Below are positions 9,662 to 19,766 of a stretch of 64,000 nucleotides of DNA, piece after piece. The notes beneath the pieces were generated by a model. That model saw only the letters and a program-made list of their open reading frames with translations. It ran no database searches and had not been told where the DNA came from. Source of the DNA: Pyrinomonas methylaliphatogenes (GTDB lineage Bacteria; Acidobacteriota; Blastocatellia; Pyrinomonadales; Pyrinomonadaceae); contig NZ_CBXV010000008.1 of assembly GCF_000820845.2 (NCBI RefSeq), forward strand, positions 65,001 through 129,000, written 5' to 3'. Both the position numbers and the translations under genes were made by a program. The stretch's first letter is position 1, and each line of letters begins with the position of its first letter.

Positions 9662-10711
9662 ATGATCAAACCCGTCGAATGGGCAGCGGATGGCATCATC
9701 ATGCTCGACCAGCGTCTGCTGCCCGCCGAAGAGAGATATCTGAAGCTTCGCTCTTACGAAGAAGTGGCCGATGCCATCCGTCAAATGGTCGTGCGCGGTG
9801 CGCCAGCGATCGGCATCGCAGCAGCGATGGGGATCGCGCTTGGTTTGAAACAATCGATCGGCACATCGGTCGCGGACCTGGAAGAGGATTTCGAGTATAT
9901 CTGCGAAACCATGAGCAGAACGCGACCGACGGCAGTCAATCTCTTCTGGGCCATCGAGCGGATGCGCGCAGCGTTTCAAAAAGCCAAGAGCGAAACTTCC
10001 GATGTTGAAGAGATCAAACAGCGCCTGATCGCCGAAGCTCGCGCCATTCACGAAGAGGATCTGGCGGCCAATCGCGCCATCGGGCGTTTCGGGGCCGAGT
10101 TGATCCCCGATGGCGCTACCGTCCTCACACATTGCAACGCTGGAGCGCTAGCGACAGGTGGAGATTACGGGACGGCGCTCGGCGTGGTTCGCGGCGCGCG
10201 CGATGCGGGCAAGCGAGTCGCCGTCATCGCCGATGAGACGCGCCCCTTCTTGCAAGGAGCGCGCCTTACGGCTTGGGAACTGGCTAAAGATGGCATCCCC
10301 GTCACGCTCATCACGGATAACATGGCCGGCCACGTGATGAAACAGGGCAAGGTGAGCGCAGTCGTCGTTGGCGCCGATCGCATCGCGGCTAATGGCGACA
10401 CGGCGAACAAGATCGGCACCTACATGGTCGCGGTGCTAGCCAAAGAGCACAACATCCCTTTCTACGTCGCCGCGCCCATCTCGACAATAGATCTATCGAT
10501 CCCTTCGGGCGATCAGATCCCCATCGAAGAGCGCGACCCGAGCGAGGTCACACAACTGCGCGATCAACGAATCGCGCCCGAAGGGATCGACGTTTACAAT
10601 CCGGCCTTTGACGTCACGCCGAATGAGCTTATAACCGCCATCATCACCGACAAAGGGGTGGCGCGCCCGCCTTACACGCAATCGCTGCGCGCCCTGGTCC
10701 AGGGAGCTTGA
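9662..10711 (+). CDS. mtnA: S-methyl-5-thioribose-1-phosphate isomerase
   Basis: MtnA converts methylthioribose-1-phosphate to methylthioribulose-1-phosphate in the methionine salvage pathway. The 349-residue product shows the family motifs [11 protein letters not shown] near residues 44-54, [10 protein letters not shown] with its catalytic Cys near residue 162, [17 protein letters not shown], the [10 protein letters not shown] loop with its catalytic Asp, and NKIGTY. It is a member of the eIF2B-like superfamily, and these motifs favour MtnA over ribose-bisphosphate isomerase. No other salvage gene is adjacent. Confidence 0.95.
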   Translation: MIKPVEWAADGIIMLDQRLLPAEERYLKLRSYEEVADAIRQMVVRGAPAIGIAAAMGIALGLKQSIGTSVADLEEDFEYICETMSRTRPTAVNLFWAIERMRAAFQKAKSETSDVEEIKQRLIAEARAIHEEDLAANRAIGRFGAELIPDGATVLTHCNAGALATGGDYGTALGVVRGARDAGKRVAVIADETRPFLQGARLTAWELAKDGIPVTLITDNMAGHVMKQGKVSAVVVGADRIAANGDTANKIGTYMVAVLAKEHNIPFYVAAPISTIDLSIPSGDQIPIEERDPSEVTQLRDQRIAPEGIDVYNPAFDVTPNELITAIITDKGVARPPYTQSLRALVQGA

Positions 10712-10732
10712 CTGTCTCGAAAGGCGAGCCGA

Positions 10733-10767
10733 CAACAAAAAGGCGCATCCCTCATGAGGGATGCGCC
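10733..10767 (-). terminator. Rho-independent terminator of the TonB-dependent receptor gene
   Basis: Positions 10742-10767 are a perfect 26-bp palindrome (13-bp arms). On the minus strand it is followed at once by a T-rich run (10737-10741 and beyond). It lies 67 bp after the receptor stop codon and also separates it from the convergent mtnA. Confidence 0.85.
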
Positions 10768-10834
10768 AAATTGAATAGCGATGAGCGTCGAGGCTGAGGA
10801 TGCGCTCGCTCAAACGACGATGGGAGGTAGAGCG

Positions 10835-13816
10835 TCAGAAACTGAATCTCACTTGTAACTCCACGCGACGCGCGCCGCCCGGCCCACCGCCCGGACCGAA
10901 TCCGAACCCGCCAGCGGAAGAGTTGGATTGCCCGAAAAGCGGCGAACTCAAGTTGCCGATCGGCGTCCCCTTATTGTTCGTGTTAAGGAGATTGCTTATA
11001 AAGACCGAGAAGGTTAAATTGTAACGCTTCTCTGTGCCTTCACCGCCAAAGACGCCACCCATGCCGCCGAACGGTCCGCCGAAGCGGCCCCCTCCGCGCC
11101 CGCCGCCACCACGCCGTTCACCGCCGCGCGGCTCGCCTCCCTGCCCCGCTCCGTTCTGCGCCGTTTCAGGCGCGGAGCCGAAGCCGAAGGTTTTGCTCAA
11201 GCGCAGATTGACCGTATAGAAAGCCGGCCCTTCGCCATAATTGCGTGGGATGATCGGTTGCCCCGGCAAAGGATCCAAATCGAACGCCCCATACGGCGTG
11301 ATCCGCACGCTCGGACGCGATAGATCCGTCGCAAAAGCTGGGCGCTCCGTAAACAGTGTGTCGCCGTTCGTGTCCCGTCCGGTCGTGATGTTGAACGGCA
11401 AACCGGAACGTATGATGACGAACGGGCTGACGCGCACGTTCCACGGCAAGGTGAAATTCCCGAAGAACCTGAACTGATGACGGATGTCGAAACTCGCCCG
11501 CCCATACTCGCCGCTCAGATCATACTGATTCGCGGGAAACGAACCAGCCCCATCCGTGTCGCTCATCGCTTTGCCGAAGATGTATGAGGCGAAGAAGCTC
11601 ACGCTGCGGCTGAAACGTTTCTGCAGATTGACGAACAACTGGTTCTGATTAAGCCGCCCGCTCGATTCATACTCGAAGATGTTCCCAACATCCCCAAAGG
11701 GCCGCAGGCCGCTTCCCGGCAACGGCGCGTTGATGTTCCGCGCCCGCAGCAAGTGCAGCGTTCGCGTCCCGATGTAGTTGACAACCAGCGTCAAACTATT
11801 CGTCAACTGCCGTTCAACGCCGATCGCCGCCTGCATCGTGTAAGGCGCTTCGATGTCATCCGCCACACGCCACACCGCCGTCTGCACGCGCGCTGACGTC
11901 AAATCGGTTATGGGCGGCACATTCGGATAGAAATCCGGATTGCGCACGATGTACTGTTGCTGGTTCACCCCGTTGAACCGCCGCGCCTGCAACACCAGAT
12001 TCTCGCCGATCCGATCGTAGAAGATGCCGAACCCGCCGCGAATCACCGTCCGCGCGCGCCCGCTTTGATTCGCCCCAGGCGCCCACGCAAACGAAAACCG
12101 CGGCGCAAAATTCAAATTGTCATGGATGTTCGTCTGATTCTCGTAACGCAACCCGAAGCTCAACGTCAGATCGGGCCGCACCCGCCAGTCGTCCTGAATG
12201 AAAGCTCCAAGCGTCGTCTGGCTGACGCTCGCTTCGGGATTGCCAGCTGACAAAGTGAACTGCGACGCGCCGCCGCCGAGCGCCCGTATCTGCGCTGGCG
12301 TGTAACCCAAACGCTGGAACAGAAGGGTCCGCCGATACTGCTCAAGCGACGAGATCGGGACGATGACCGGTTGACCGTCCGGCCCAAGCACGATTTGATT
12401 GTTGGCATCGAGCTCAGGGCCGAAGCCGCCCGTGAAGGTGAAGGTCCCGCCGAAATTCTGCGGCGATATATCATCGATCATCACATGGCGGATCTGTGCT
12501 CCGGCCTTGAGCGCATGACGTCCCCAAGCCCACGAGGTGTAGTTTTGCAATTCCCATCTATTCTGAACGTTAGAGGCTTGGCCGACCTGCGATCCGCCGC
12601 CGATGAATGATCCCAACACATTGATCGTCGGAACGGAGTTATCTCCCAATTGTCGTTGGTCTTCGCGGATGAACTGGAAACGTGTCTCATTGACCACCTT
12701 CTGATTGATGACCGCCGTTTCGGTTAGCTGCAGCGTATGCTCGGTGTTCTCCGAAGTGAAGGCGCGCGAAGGGAGGCTGAATCCCCCGATGCCTCGGTTC
12801 TTACTGCTCGCTTGTTCGAAAGTGTAGCGCGCGACGAGAGTGTTCGATTGATTCAACTGGTAATCGATCCGCGGGCTGAAGGTCGTCCGCCGTTGCGGAG
12901 CCAATAAACTCTGCGCGAAGAGCGTTGGCGCGAGCGTCGTCGGATCGAGCACGGTCGCGTTGATGACCTCATTGTCATCGATCTCGCGCCGCTCGAAATC
13001 GAAGAAGTAGGAAGCTCTCTTGGCGATGAGCGGCCCGCTGACGTTCCCGCCATACTGACGCCGTTGATACGGCGGGCGATTCTGCGCGAACGGATTGCGC
13101 GCGTTCAAACTCTCGTCGTTGAAGTTGAAGAAGGCTTGCCCGCGGAGATGATCGGTCCCCGGTTTCGTCAAGATCTCTATCCGCCCGAACCCGAGGCGAT
13201 CGAACTCGGCGGAGAATGGGTTCTGATTGATCCTGATCTCGCGGATCGATTCTTTGGGAGGCAAGCGCCCGCCCAAGAAGCCATCGACGAATATTTGCCC
13301 GCCATTCGGCCCCGCGGCTGGACCAGCGAGCGCTTGCAGCGCTTCGGCCAGCTCATCCGGATCATCCGGCAACGACTCTAGGTCTTGCCCCCGCAAGACG
13401 ATCGCGCCCGCGTTATTCTCCGGCTCAGTGCTGATCGGAGCCTCTGCCGTGACGTTGACCTGCTGCTGCGCGAGCGAGACGCTCAACTTCACGTTCAGCT
13501 CCACGCGCTGGCCCGGCCCGATCTCAACGGCATCGTTCTGATATGGGTTGAAACCCTGTGCTATCACCATCACCGTGTACCGCCCTGGGGGCAACCCAGC
13601 GACGGTATACTGCCCTTCATCGTTAGTCGTCGCCGTCTTGATCGCGCCGTTGGCATCCGTCACTGTCACGGTGGCGCCGACGATCACGGCGCCGAGTTCA
13701 TCTAGCACCTGACCGTGCAACGCGCCCGTCCGTTGCTGCGCGAAGACGAGAGGTTGAAAGAGCAAGGATAAGACTAGGATTAAAACGACTCGCTGAGACA
13801 AAACCGAACGATACAT
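10835..13816 (-). CDS. TonB-dependent receptor with carboxypeptidase-regulatory-like domain
   Basis: This is a 993-residue outer-membrane protein of the acidobacterial Oar/TonB-dependent type. It has a Sec signal peptide (residues 1-26), a carboxypeptidase-regulatory-like beta-sandwich (about 30-115, with GQYTVAGLPPGRYTV), a plug-like domain, and a beta-barrel ending in the outer-membrane signature RFSF. A Gly/Arg-rich low-complexity stretch lies near residues 905-935. The substrate is unknown. It lies 73 bp downstream of the DUF5666 gene on the same strand, so the two may be one transcript, and it ends at a strong terminator. Confidence 0.9.
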   Translation of the reverse strand: MYRSVLSQRVVLILVLSLLFQPLVFAQQRTGALHGQVLDELGAVIVGATVTVTDANGAIKTATTNDEGQYTVAGLPPGRYTVMVIAQGFNPYQNDAVEIGPGQRVELNVKLSVSLAQQQVNVTAEAPISTEPENNAGAIVLRGQDLESLPDDPDELAEALQALAGPAAGPNGGQIFVDGFLGGRLPPKESIREIRINQNPFSAEFDRLGFGRIEILTKPGTDHLRGQAFFNFNDESLNARNPFAQNRPPYQRRQYGGNVSGPLIAKRASYFFDFERREIDDNEVINATVLDPTTLAPTLFAQSLLAPQRRTTFSPRIDYQLNQSNTLVARYTFEQASSKNRGIGGFSLPSRAFTSENTEHTLQLTETAVINQKVVNETRFQFIREDQRQLGDNSVPTINVLGSFIGGGSQVGQASNVQNRWELQNYTSWAWGRHALKAGAQIRHVMIDDISPQNFGGTFTFTGGFGPELDANNQIVLGPDGQPVIVPISSLEQYRRTLLFQRLGYTPAQIRALGGGASQFTLSAGNPEASVSQTTLGAFIQDDWRVRPDLTLSFGLRYENQTNIHDNLNFAPRFSFAWAPGANQSGRARTVIRGGFGIFYDRIGENLVLQARRFNGVNQQQYIVRNPDFYPNVPPITDLTSARVQTAVWRVADDIEAPYTMQAAIGVERQLTNSLTLVVNYIGTRTLHLLRARNINAPLPGSGLRPFGDVGNIFEYESSGRLNQNQLFVNLQKRFSRSVSFFASYIFGKAMSDTDGAGSFPANQYDLSGEYGRASFDIRHQFRFFGNFTLPWNVRVSPFVIIRSGLPFNITTGRDTNGDTLFTERPAFATDLSRPSVRITPYGAFDLDPLPGQPIIPRNYGEGPAFYTVNLRLSKTFGFGSAPETAQNGAGQGGEPRGGERRGGGGRGGGRFGGPFGGMGGVFGGEGTEKRYNLTFSVFISNLLNTNNKGTPIGNLSSPLFGQSNSSAGGFGFGPGGGPGGARRVELQVRFSF

Positions 13817-13889
13817 GATGACCTAACTCTCAAAAAAGTATTTCCGCAAGATTTTTAATTGACGAGGTTCGATGACCCGACACCTGCCG

Positions 13890-15119
13890 CTACGGCAAGC
13901 CGATGCCGAAATCCAACAATCCGCCCGGCAGACCGAGATCCATTCCGGATCCGAGCCTTCCGGACGCAGCCCGATTCTGCAAAGTAGGCAACAGGGCATC
14001 CAATCCGGCGACGACCGTCACCGCCGTCAGCCGCGATGGATCGTTCCCCTTAGTGCTCGAAACGACGATCAGATCGCCCGGTTTCAACTCCGAAACTTCG
14101 AGCGCGGGCAAACGCTCGAGCATGTCTTGGATGTCCATCCCCCCGCGCATCATGCGAGGGCCACCGCCTGGCCCGCCTTGCCCGCCCTGTTGCGGTGGAC
14201 CAGCCATGCCCTCGCGCGGCGGGCGCGCGCCCTCAGGTCTATTCCGCCACTGGCCCATCCCACCGCCAGCTTGACCGTTGGCGCGCTGCGCGAGGAAATT
14301 AGCGAACTCGGGCGGGATGCGCCGCAACAAAGCGTCTTTGCTCGTCACGACCGTCAGGACCTGCTGCGACTGTAGATCCTTGATCTTGATCTCCTTGCTC
14401 GTCTGATCTACGGAGACGACCGTTCCGAACACCGTGCGGAAAGAGCCCGTAACGACCTCTTCAGCTTTGAATCGCGTTCCATCGGGACTGCGGTCGCCCT
14501 TGGCGCGCAATTGATCGCCGACTTGGATCTCTTCAAACGCGCTCGGTTTGGCATCGTCGAACTTCACCGAATCGGGGGCGTACCGGCGGAACTTCACCGT
14601 TGGTCCAGCTTCGATGACCACCGTCTGCGGACCACCGAAGGATCGCGCTTGAATCGTGATCTCGCGCTTGGCCGGATCGATCGCCGTCACAGTCCCGACG
14701 ATCCCTCGCTGGCGCCACTCGGCACGTTCCCGCTCCCTCTTCTCCGCGATATCGGCTTTGGTCATGACGATGACGGCACGCGCCGGAACCGATTTGCGAT
14801 CATCCGCGACGCGCCCACGCGCCCAGACGCGATCGCCGATGCTGATATCGGCCAATGTGATCGCGGTCGCCCCTTCGAGCGTCGTCGCGCCGGGCCGCGT
14901 GCGCACAAATCTCGTCGCATCATCGAGCAAGACTGTGACCAATTCCCCTGTCCCATCGGCGCGCACGATCAGTTTCTTGCCGACAGCATCCACCGCTTGC
15001 ACCTCGCCGATGACGCCGTTAGGCGTGATGCCGCTGACGACCTTCGGCTGCGCCTGCTGTGCCCAAGCCGCACTCACAAGCGCGGATAAAGCCAAAACGA
15101 TGGCGAACGTTCGTCTCAT
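13890..15119 (-). CDS. Exported DUF5666-type repeat protein
   Basis: A Sec signal peptide (MRRTFAIVLALSALVSAAWA) is followed by three related beta-rich modules at about residues 30-120, 140-225 and 230-290. Each has the pattern GTVxxVDxxxKxIxIK...VxVGDxVRAxG that characterises DUF5666. A Gly/Pro/Arg/Met-rich linker (about 295-340) and a C-terminal module follow. The function is unknown. The ATG at 15119 has a GAGGGAGG ribosome-binding site. It precedes the TonB-dependent receptor. Confidence 0.82.
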   Translation of the reverse strand: MRRTFAIVLALSALVSAAWAQQAQPKVVSGITPNGVIGEVQAVDAVGKKLIVRADGTGELVTVLLDDATRFVRTRPGATTLEGATAITLADISIGDRVWARGRVADDRKSVPARAVIVMTKADIAEKRERERAEWRQRGIVGTVTAIDPAKREITIQARSFGGPQTVVIEAGPTVKFRRYAPDSVKFDDAKPSAFEEIQVGDQLRAKGDRSPDGTRFKAEEVVTGSFRTVFGTVVSVDQTSKEIKIKDLQSQQVLTVVTSKDALLRRIPPEFANFLAQRANGQAGGGMGQWRNRPEGARPPREGMAGPPQQGGQGGPGGGPRMMRGGMDIQDMLERLPALEVSELKPGDLIVVSSTKGNDPSRLTAVTVVAGLDALLPTLQNRAASGRLGSGMDLGLPGGLLDFGIGLP

Positions 15120-15315
15120 CGCCTCCCTCGCCCCCGAATCGCGGTCAAAGAATACCCCTCGTTGAATAGTTTTCCGATCAGCGATCTTGAAAGTTCCACC
15201 TTTTAGGACCCTCTCGCCGTAAGCTCACTGGATTAAGACGCGCCGCGAGCTTCGCCGGTTACAGAAAAAAGTCTTGACCGCCAATCGAGCGAATCAGGAT
15301 GCAAAGCGGTCTAGA

Positions 15316-15345
15316 TCGAGTTGCCCCAGAGAACCTCAACTCGAA
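15316..15345. other. Inverted repeat in the pepA/DUF5666 gap
   Basis: Within the 290-bp gap (15120-15409), arms TCGAGTTG and CAACTCGA are separated by 14 nt. It could be an operator or a weak terminator for pepA. Nothing else in the gap is recognisable apart from a TATTCT -10-like element near 15152. Confidence 0.3.
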
Positions 15346-15409
15346 CCGCCACTCTTTAAAAACGAATTAAAAGCGAAGTTAACTCTGTAGCGATGCAGGC
15401 AGGAAGATG

Positions 15410-16876
15410 CTAACTGTCCGCAGATTGGGCCGCCAACTCGACTAACGTGCGCACCCCGGCGCCGGTCGCTCCCTTCGAGGCGAAAGGTTCGTCCTCATCG
15501 AGCCAAGCCGTCCCCGCAATATCCAAATGCGCCCACGGCGTTCGGTCGGCGAATCTGCTCAGCAGCAGCGCCGCCACCGTCGCATCAGGACGTCCGCCGT
15601 AGTTCTTGAAGTCGGCGATGCTGCTCTCGAGCCTCTTTTTGTAGTCTTCATCCAAAGGCATTCTCCAGACCGGTTCGCCAGCTCTTTCCGCCGCCTCCGC
15701 GATCTCCCTTGCCCAGTCATCATCGTTGCTGAACAATCCGGCGCGCACATCGCCCAAAGCGACGATGATCGAACCGGTGAGCGTCGCAAGATCGATGATG
15801 CGATGCGCGCCGAGCTGCCGCGCATGGGCGATCGCGTCGGCGAGGATCAGCCTCCCTTCCGCATCCGTGTCGGTGACTTCGATGGTGTAACCAGCTAGCG
15901 TCTTGATGACATCGCCCGGCTTCAGCGCGCGTCCCGAAGGCATGTTCTCCGCCGCAGGGATGATTCCGACGATGCGGCGCGGCAGGCGAAGTCGCGCGAT
16001 GGCGCACAACGCACCCAGAACCGCGGCACCGCCAGCCATGTCAGCTTTCATCTCTTCCATCCCCTGCCAAGGCTTAAGGCAGATGCCCCCAGCGTCGAAA
16101 GTCATCCCCTTCCCGACAAAGGCCCATAATTCACCGGAAACCTCTTCAGGTTCGTAACGAACGACGATCAGCGCGGGCGGCTCATCAGATCCTTTGCCGA
16201 CGCTCCACAAACCGCCCCATCCACGCGCCCTGATCTCCTCGCCCAGCCAAACCTCGACGCGCAGACCGACCGCTGCGCACATCTCCACCGCGCGGCGCGC
16301 GAACTCCCGCGGCGGCAGAAGATTGGCCGGCTCATCGGCCAACGCACGCGCCCAATTCGTCGCTTCGGCGATCACCCGCCCGCGTTCGACCTCAGCCTCT
16401 AAGTCCTCGCCGCCGCGTGAAACGGCGATCCGCAAACGCTCCACACCGTTGCGCCCATCTTCGTCCCGACGATAGAAGCGGTTCTCATAGCGCCCCAACA
16501 AGGCGCCTTCGACGGCCTGACGCACGCTTCTTCGCCGATCATCAGGCAGTAGCAATCGCAAAGCGCGCCATCCCCTTTCGCGCGCCCGACGCATGGCAAC
16601 AGCGGACGCCCGCCGTAGCACTTCGTCGGCGAACTCAGCGCGCTTCCCGAGACCGACCAGAAGCGCCGACCTTATCCCTTCGCGAGTCGCCACGTAGCCC
16701 GATGAAGTTTCGTAACGCTCGGCTTTGAAGGATTCGCCGATCGGCCCCAATAGTTCAGCGAACTGCCGATCCGATCGTTCCTCATCGGCGAAGATGAACT
16801 GGACCAGCGCCTCGCCCTCGGCGAGCGCGTCGTCAACGGCGACAAGTTCGATCTTCAAAGCCGATCTCGAATCCAT
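15410..16876 (-). CDS. pepA: Leucyl aminopeptidase (M17 family)
   Basis: This is a cytosolic di-metal aminopeptidase. The C-terminal catalytic half carries the metal and active-site motifs: GKGMTFDAGGICLKP near residue 254 with its catalytic Lys, DMAGGAAVLGA, and VTDTDAEGRLILADA with the metal-binding Asp and Glu. The catalytic Arg lies in that same motif. The N-terminal alpha/beta domain is more divergent, as is usual. At 488 residues the length is normal. The ATG at 16876 gives the expected N-terminus. Confidence 0.94.
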   Translation of the reverse strand: MDSRSALKIELVAVDDALAEGEALVQFIFADEERSDRQFAELLGPIGESFKAERYETSSGYVATREGIRSALLVGLGKRAEFADEVLRRASAVAMRRARERGWRALRLLLPDDRRRSVRQAVEGALLGRYENRFYRRDEDGRNGVERLRIAVSRGGEDLEAEVERGRVIAEATNWARALADEPANLLPPREFARRAVEMCAAVGLRVEVWLGEEIRARGWGGLWSVGKGSDEPPALIVVRYEPEEVSGELWAFVGKGMTFDAGGICLKPWQGMEEMKADMAGGAAVLGALCAIARLRLPRRIVGIIPAAENMPSGRALKPGDVIKTLAGYTIEVTDTDAEGRLILADAIAHARQLGAHRIIDLATLTGSIIVALGDVRAGLFSNDDDWAREIAEAAERAGEPVWRMPLDEDYKKRLESSIADFKNYGGRPDATVAALLLSRFADRTPWAHLDIAGTAWLDEDEPFASKGATGAGVRTLVELAAQSADS

Positions 16877-16929
16877 GCCAACGACGGACGATATTAAAGG
16901 CGCTGTTAGTTAAAATTCTTACAGATTCG

Positions 16930-16957
16930 TTGACAACTTTCGGCAGAGGGATATAAT
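16930..16957 (+). promoter_or_regulatory. Consensus sigma-70 promoter facing the pepA-recA gap
   Basis: A perfect TTGACA (16930-16935) and a perfect TATAAT (16952-16957) are separated by 16 nt. This is the strongest promoter seen in the window. It points into a 312-bp stretch with no plus-strand gene, toward the 3' end of recA. Confidence 0.8.
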
Positions 16958-16963
16958 TTCAGT

Positions 16964-17110
16964 CGCTCGAAGGCGCTGCTGCTCCTAAGGCAGCAGTCCC
17001 ACAATAGCCTTGAGATTGCCCGCCCGTGCCGGCTCGGATGCCGATACTGTCCCCCAGCGTCGCTCCACCCGAGCCGGCATCAAACTTTCCGATGCGGTCC
17101 ACACGAGCGC
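16964..17110 (+). ncRNA. Candidate structured non-coding RNA
   Basis: The predicted transcript starts about 7 nt after the consensus TATAAT. Its 5' end (CGCTCG, 16964-16969) can pair with CGAGCG at 17104-17109. Inside are a 5' hairpin (CTGCTGC/GCAGCAG, closed by AAGGC/GCCTT) and a perfect 11-bp stem whose arms are TGCCGGCTCGG and CCGAGCCGGCA, with a 32-nt loop. No convincing ORF or strong terminator is present. A closing stem with internal hairpins recalls 6S RNA, but I see no 6S sequence signature. Acidobacterial motifs such as Acido-1 are alternatives. The identity is unknown. Confidence 0.5.
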
Positions 17111-17269
17111 CCCAAAGGTCATCCCCATCGGGCTTCAACCTTCGCTAAGATGGCGCAATATCTCAACGCCCCACGCCGCGTAACCTCCCGTAACCTCCGC
17201 AGAGGCCTTCCGCTAGGATGCAACATCCCTTCGGGGCCGTTTGGCAAAGCGCTTACGTGTTGCGCCGCC

Positions 17270-18346
<1,077 letters not shown>

Positions 18347-18531
18347 CACCACCTTATCGCCGTCTCCCTTCCGTCATGCCTCGATTTCGATCCGGTGAGA
18401 GTCTACCACATCTTGGCGCAGAAGAGAAACGGAGTTTTATACATGAAACACAAGCCCCCTTGCCGCTTCAGCCGCGCGCGTGAGGCTTCTCGATTCTTTC
18501 GATCCCATCGTCACCGTTCCTTTCCAGAGAG

Positions 18532-18846
18532 TCACTGCCCTTCGTCGCCGAGGAACTCACGGACGCTTCTTCCGACGCTGGCTTCGAACCGTTCGGTGAG
18601 CGAAGGCACGTCGCCCGAGCGTTCATCATGCAGAATGCGCTCGACGCGCCAGAGCGGGAAGAAGACATCGGTGAAACCGAGAAAAGGTTCGTTCGACCGA
18701 AGCGCTTTCAACCAATCGTCGAAAGCCGTGAGATCTATTCCACGCAAATGTACACCAGCGGCACTTATTCGGTCGAGCCGTCCCCAGCACTTTTCGCGCG
18801 GGCTGTGAAGCACGACGATGACCATCTCGCCACGTTTGATTCCCAT
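18532..18846 (-). CDS. Small conserved-looking protein between trpA and recA
   Basis: The 104-residue product starts MGIKRGEMVIVVLHSPREK with a good ribosome-binding site (GAAGGGG, 5 nt spacing). The pattern of a beta-rich N-terminus (VVLHSP...GRLDRISAAGVHLRGIDLTAF) followed by FFPLWRVERI looks like a small beta-barrel (Sm-like or PilZ-like) that could bind nucleic acid or a nucleotide. That is a guess from the hydrophobic pattern. It starts 36 bp after trpA and may be the last gene of the trp transcript. Confidence 0.7.
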   Translation of the reverse strand: MGIKRGEMVIVVLHSPREKCWGRLDRISAAGVHLRGIDLTAFDDWLKALRSNEPFLGFTDVFFPLWRVERILHDERSGDVPSLTERFEASVGRSVREFLGDEGQ

Positions 18847-18882
18847 CGCATCCCCTTCGCCATCCCGAACGGGTTTTCAATC

Positions 18883-19755
18883 TCATCTCGGTAGTTCGCT
18901 AGTCGGCAAGAGAGAGCGCGCGAAGGCTCCGACGCGGCGCACCAGATCCGGCGCACCCGTTAGACGCGCGATCTCGGCGACGACCGAGGAGCCAACCACG
19001 GCAGCATCCGCATACTGCCAAACTTCGGCGACGTGCTCGGCGCGCGAGATGCCGAAGCCGACGGCGATCGGAAGGTCCGTAAGACGGCGAAGTCGCGCGA
19101 CGAGGCGCGCGGCCTGCGCGCTCACTTCAGCGCGTTCGCCCGTCACTCCGGTGCGCGAGACGGCGTAGATGAAACCGCTCGTTTTCGCGGCGATCAAGCG
19201 CAATCGTTCATCGGTCGAGGTCGGCGCGGCGAGGAAGATCGAGTCGAGTTCGTGCGCGTGCAGCACTTCGATCCACTCGGCAGCCTCTTCGGGCACGAGG
19301 TCGGTGACGAGCACGCCGTCGATGCCGGCGGCGCGCGCGTCTTGGGCCAATCGCTCGAGGCCGTATTGTAACAAAGGGTTGTAATAACTGAAGAGCACGA
19401 TCGGGAGATCAGTCTCTTTTCGCGCCCGCGCTACGGCTTGCAGAACCTCGTCAACGCCCACGCCTTGAGCGAGCGCGCGTTCCGAAGCGCGTTGGATGAC
19501 CGGACCATCGGCGACCGGGTCGCTAAACGGCACGCCCAGTTCAATGCAGGTCGCGCCAGCGCGCGCGAGTTCGACGATCAATTCGCCGGTCGTCCCGATG
19601 TCTGGATCGCCGGCGGTAATGAACGGGATGAAACCGCGCCTTCTCTCGCGCCGTAATCGCGCGAAGCTTTCTGCGATGCGAGTCACGCTCTCTTTCTGCG
19701 CTCCCGAAATGAATGCTTCGATCGACCCTTCGCCTCGGGACTTTAAAGGGGCCAT
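18883..19755 (-). CDS. trpA: Tryptophan synthase alpha subunit
   Basis: TrpA cleaves indole-3-glycerol phosphate to indole and passes it to TrpB. The 290-residue TIM barrel shows both catalytic residues in ELGVPFSDPVADGP (Glu and Asp), FSYYNPLLQYG, and the phosphate-binding GFGIS and VGSSVV segments. The N-terminus is about 20 residues longer than usual. The start lies 11 bp after the trpB stop, as expected for a coupled pair. Confidence 0.97.
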   Translation of the reverse strand: MAPLKSRGEGSIEAFISGAQKESVTRIAESFARLRRERRRGFIPFITAGDPDIGTTGELIVELARAGATCIELGVPFSDPVADGPVIQRASERALAQGVGVDEVLQAVARARKETDLPIVLFSYYNPLLQYGLERLAQDARAAGIDGVLVTDLVPEEAAEWIEVLHAHELDSIFLAAPTSTDERLRLIAAKTSGFIYAVSRTGVTGERAEVSAQAARLVARLRRLTDLPIAVGFGISRAEHVAEVWQYADAAVVGSSVVAEIARLTGAPDLVRRVGAFARSLLPTSELPR

Positions 19756-19766
19756 CCGGCGAAGGA

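Noticed and set aside
16964-17110. Firm assignment of the ncRNA candidate as 6S RNA
   Set aside because: The closing stem fits, but the central bubble and known sequence elements are not recognisable, so only an unnamed ncRNA is called.
18347-18531. LexA (SOS) box upstream of recA
   Set aside because: I looked for a symmetric operator in the 185-bp leader and saw no convincing match.
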